This document shows, one piece after another, positions 57,448-59,179 of a DNA stretch of 59,179 bases. The notes under the pieces are model-generated. The model had not been told where the DNA came from, did not search any database, and worked only from the letters and a program-made list of their open reading frames with translations. A program made the translations under genes and the position numbers. Location of the stretch: NCBI GenBank assembly GCA_946534145.1, contig CAMNCH010000002.1, forward strand, positions 1 to 59,179. The letters are read 5' to 3'. Each line of letters opens with the position of its first letter. Positions within the stretch are counted from its first letter, which is position 1. Source of the stretch: an uncultured Lachnospiraceae bacterium (GTDB taxonomy: Bacteria; Bacillota; Clostridia; Lachnospirales; Lachnospiraceae).

Positions 57448-59179
57448 AAAATGTGTTAAAGAATCACCTCTTTTTGTGGAGACTCTGCTTTAAAACCTGC
57501 CCCGGATATATGCTCTATTTTCTGTATGACGGTTTCAGATATCAGGGAGTAATATTTATCGAGCATGTACTTGGTATTAACTATGTGCTTAAGTGTGCCG
57601 AGTTCCATGAGCCCTTTAAGAAGGCATTTATCTACATAGGCATTATTTTGCTTGTTAATATATTACAGATTATTCCGGACGGTTTCTTTATCCATGGATG
57701 GTCCTTCAGGGCCAAGCCTAAGATTTATAAGGCTTTGAAAGAAAAAATGTATGCCAAAGCCGCTGAAATCGACTTAAACTGCTACGACGATCCCAAGTAT
57801 TACAATGATTTTGTGCTGGCGGTTTCGGAATCCGAATCAAGCATCGACAGATTTTTGGCACTGTGCAATTCCCTGGTGCAGGGACTTACGATTATCTTTA
57901 CCACAGGCGTATTTTACCTGGTGACAGATAAAACAGGTATTTTGTTTGTTTTTGTTTCTTTTGTTTTGAGATTCTTTGTGTCAAAGGCTCTTAACAAGAT
58001 TAATGTTGATACCAGAATTCGTATTAATCCCAAAGAAAGAAAGCGTAATTACGTCTCCAGACTGTTTTACTTAAAGGATTATGCCAAAGAATTGAGGCTT
58101 CACCCGGAAGTGGGTAAGAGACTATCGGAAGAGTTCGCCGAGGCGGATGACGAAATAATTGATATTCAAAGAAAAGTAGGTAACAAGCTAAGCTTTCTTG
58201 AATTTGTAAGGCAGTATGTTGTGGATACGTTTCTTCTGGATGGATTGTACATAACATATCTTGTATACAGTGCGGCGGTTCTTCATACCATTTGCTACAG
58301 TGATGCGGTTACCCTGTTTAACCGTACAGGAAGCTTGAGAAGAGGTATGGCCACATTTGCGGACCTTATTCCCTCCATGCACGAAAACAGCCTGTATGTA
58401 GACAAAATCAGAGCTTTTCTTGACTATGAGGTAAAAATAAAGCCTGACGAAGGAAAAGACGTATCCAAAGGACCCGGCGAGATAGTAATCGACAATTTAA
58501 GTTTTTCGTACAAAGAAGGCGGAGCGAAGGTCCTTGACAATATCAGTCTCCGAGTTAAGCCCTGCGAGCGAGTGGCTATTGTAGGCTATAACGGTGCGGG
58601 TAAAACGACCCTGATTAAGCTTCTTATGCGTCTATATGACCCCACGGAGGGAAGTATTTATTACCACGATGAGAATATTAAAGAATACAAGCCCCGTGAT
58701 TACAGGCACAAAATCGGCGTAGTATTCCAGGATTTCCAACTGTATGGTGCAAGGCTTTCCGAAAACGTTGTTATGGGAAATATTGAAGATTCTGAATATG
58801 AAGGCTTAAAAGAACCTATTACGAAAGCCCTTATTGATGCGGGCTTTGAAAAACGCCTTAATAAACTCGAGAACGGTCTTGATACTATGGTCACCACGGA
58901 ATTTGATGAAGCGGGTGTGGATTTCTCGGGAGGCGAAAGCCAGAAGATAGCCATTTCGAGAGCCTTCTACAAAGACGCAGACATCCTCATAATGGATGAA
59001 CCTTCAAGCGCTCTCGATCCCATAGCGGAGTACGAGCTTAACAAAGCCATGGAGTCTGCTGCTGAAGGCAAAACAGTGTTTTACATTTCCCACAGACTCT
59101 CAACCACAAGAGACGCGGACCGCATCATAATGCTCGAAAATGGCAGAATCATTGAAGAAGGTACCCACGATTCCTTGAT
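57444..59179 (+). CDS. ABC exporter half-transporter, 3' end beyond window
   Basis: ATG 57444 after GGAGGT; GYNGAGKTTLIKLLMRLYDP, FSGGESQKIAISRAF, IMDEPSSALDP, ISHRLST; open to window end. Not in the supplied ORF track because it runs off the edge. Confidence 0.9.
   Translation, partial: MKNVLKNHLFLWRLCFKTCPGYMLYFLYDGFRYQGVIFIEHVLGINYVLKCAEFHEPFKKAFIYIGIILLVNILQIIPDGFFIHGWSFRAKPKIYKALKEKMYAKAAEIDLNCYDDPKYYNDFVLAVSESESSIDRFLALCNSLVQGLTIIFTTGVFYLVTDKTGILFVFVSFVLRFFVSKALNKINVDTRIRINPKERKRNYVSRLFYLKDYAKELRLHPEVGKRLSEEFAEADDEIIDIQRKVGNKLSFLEFVRQYVVDTFLLDGLYITYLVYSAAVLHTICYSDAVTLFNRTGSLRRGMATFADLIPSMHENSLYVDKIRAFLDYEVKIKPDEGKDVSKGPGEIVIDNLSFSYKEGGAKVLDNISLRVKPCERVAIVGYNGAGKTTLIKLLMRLYDPTEGSIYYHDENIKEYKPRDYRHKIGVVFQDFQLYGARLSENVVMGNIEDSEYEGLKEPITKALIDAGFEKRLNKLENGLDTMVTTEFDEAGVDFSGGESQKIAISRAFYKDADILIMDEPSSALDPIAEYELNKAMESAAEGKTVFYISHRLSTTRDADRIIMLENGRIIEEGTHDSL

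Noticed and set aside
1-59179. CRISPR arrays, prophage, transposase, toxin-antitoxin or BGC core genes
   Set aside because: None visible: no regularly spaced repeats, integrase/transposase motifs or restriction/defence genes were found among the reading frames.

Overview
This 59.2-kb window looks like a low-GC Firmicutes chromosome segment, probably Lachnospiraceae-like (inferred from gene content and synteny; not tested). It is mostly housekeeping and metabolic. I saw no phage, IS element, CRISPR array, tRNA or rRNA. Main blocks: lepB-rbgA-lepB-rnhB-ylqG/ylqH-like-yraN; an OmpR/VanS-type two-component system; prs; DUF512-der-plsY-gpsA-MoxR-VWA; two coupled hybrid histidine kinases; a T-box plus tyrS; cdd, a membrane MutS-like protein and rnhA; an nrdD-nrdG-dut cluster; degV; a third hybrid kinase; gltX and a UvrD-like helicase; a GH13/GlgX-like protein; trpS; potABCD; lactonase and aroC; a VanY-like peptidase; tgt-yajC; leuB-ilvD-ilvB; an L,D-transpeptidase; serC-serA; and a heterodimeric ABC exporter, the second gene truncated by the window end. 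The best candidates for a second look are: (1) a GlgX/isoamylase-family protein that appears to have lost all its catalytic motifs; (2) a PotA ATPase whose TOBE domain is interrupted by two tandem Ig-like repeats; (3) a hybrid kinase with a degenerate ATP-binding domain, translationally coupled to an intact one, both carrying pseudo-receiver domains; (4) a near-perfect NrdR box with a second degenerate box exactly 31 bp away on the nrdD promoter; and (5) 12-bp direct repeats at a 22-bp period on the OmpR-type operon promoter. All calls come from reading the sequence. No database search was run.
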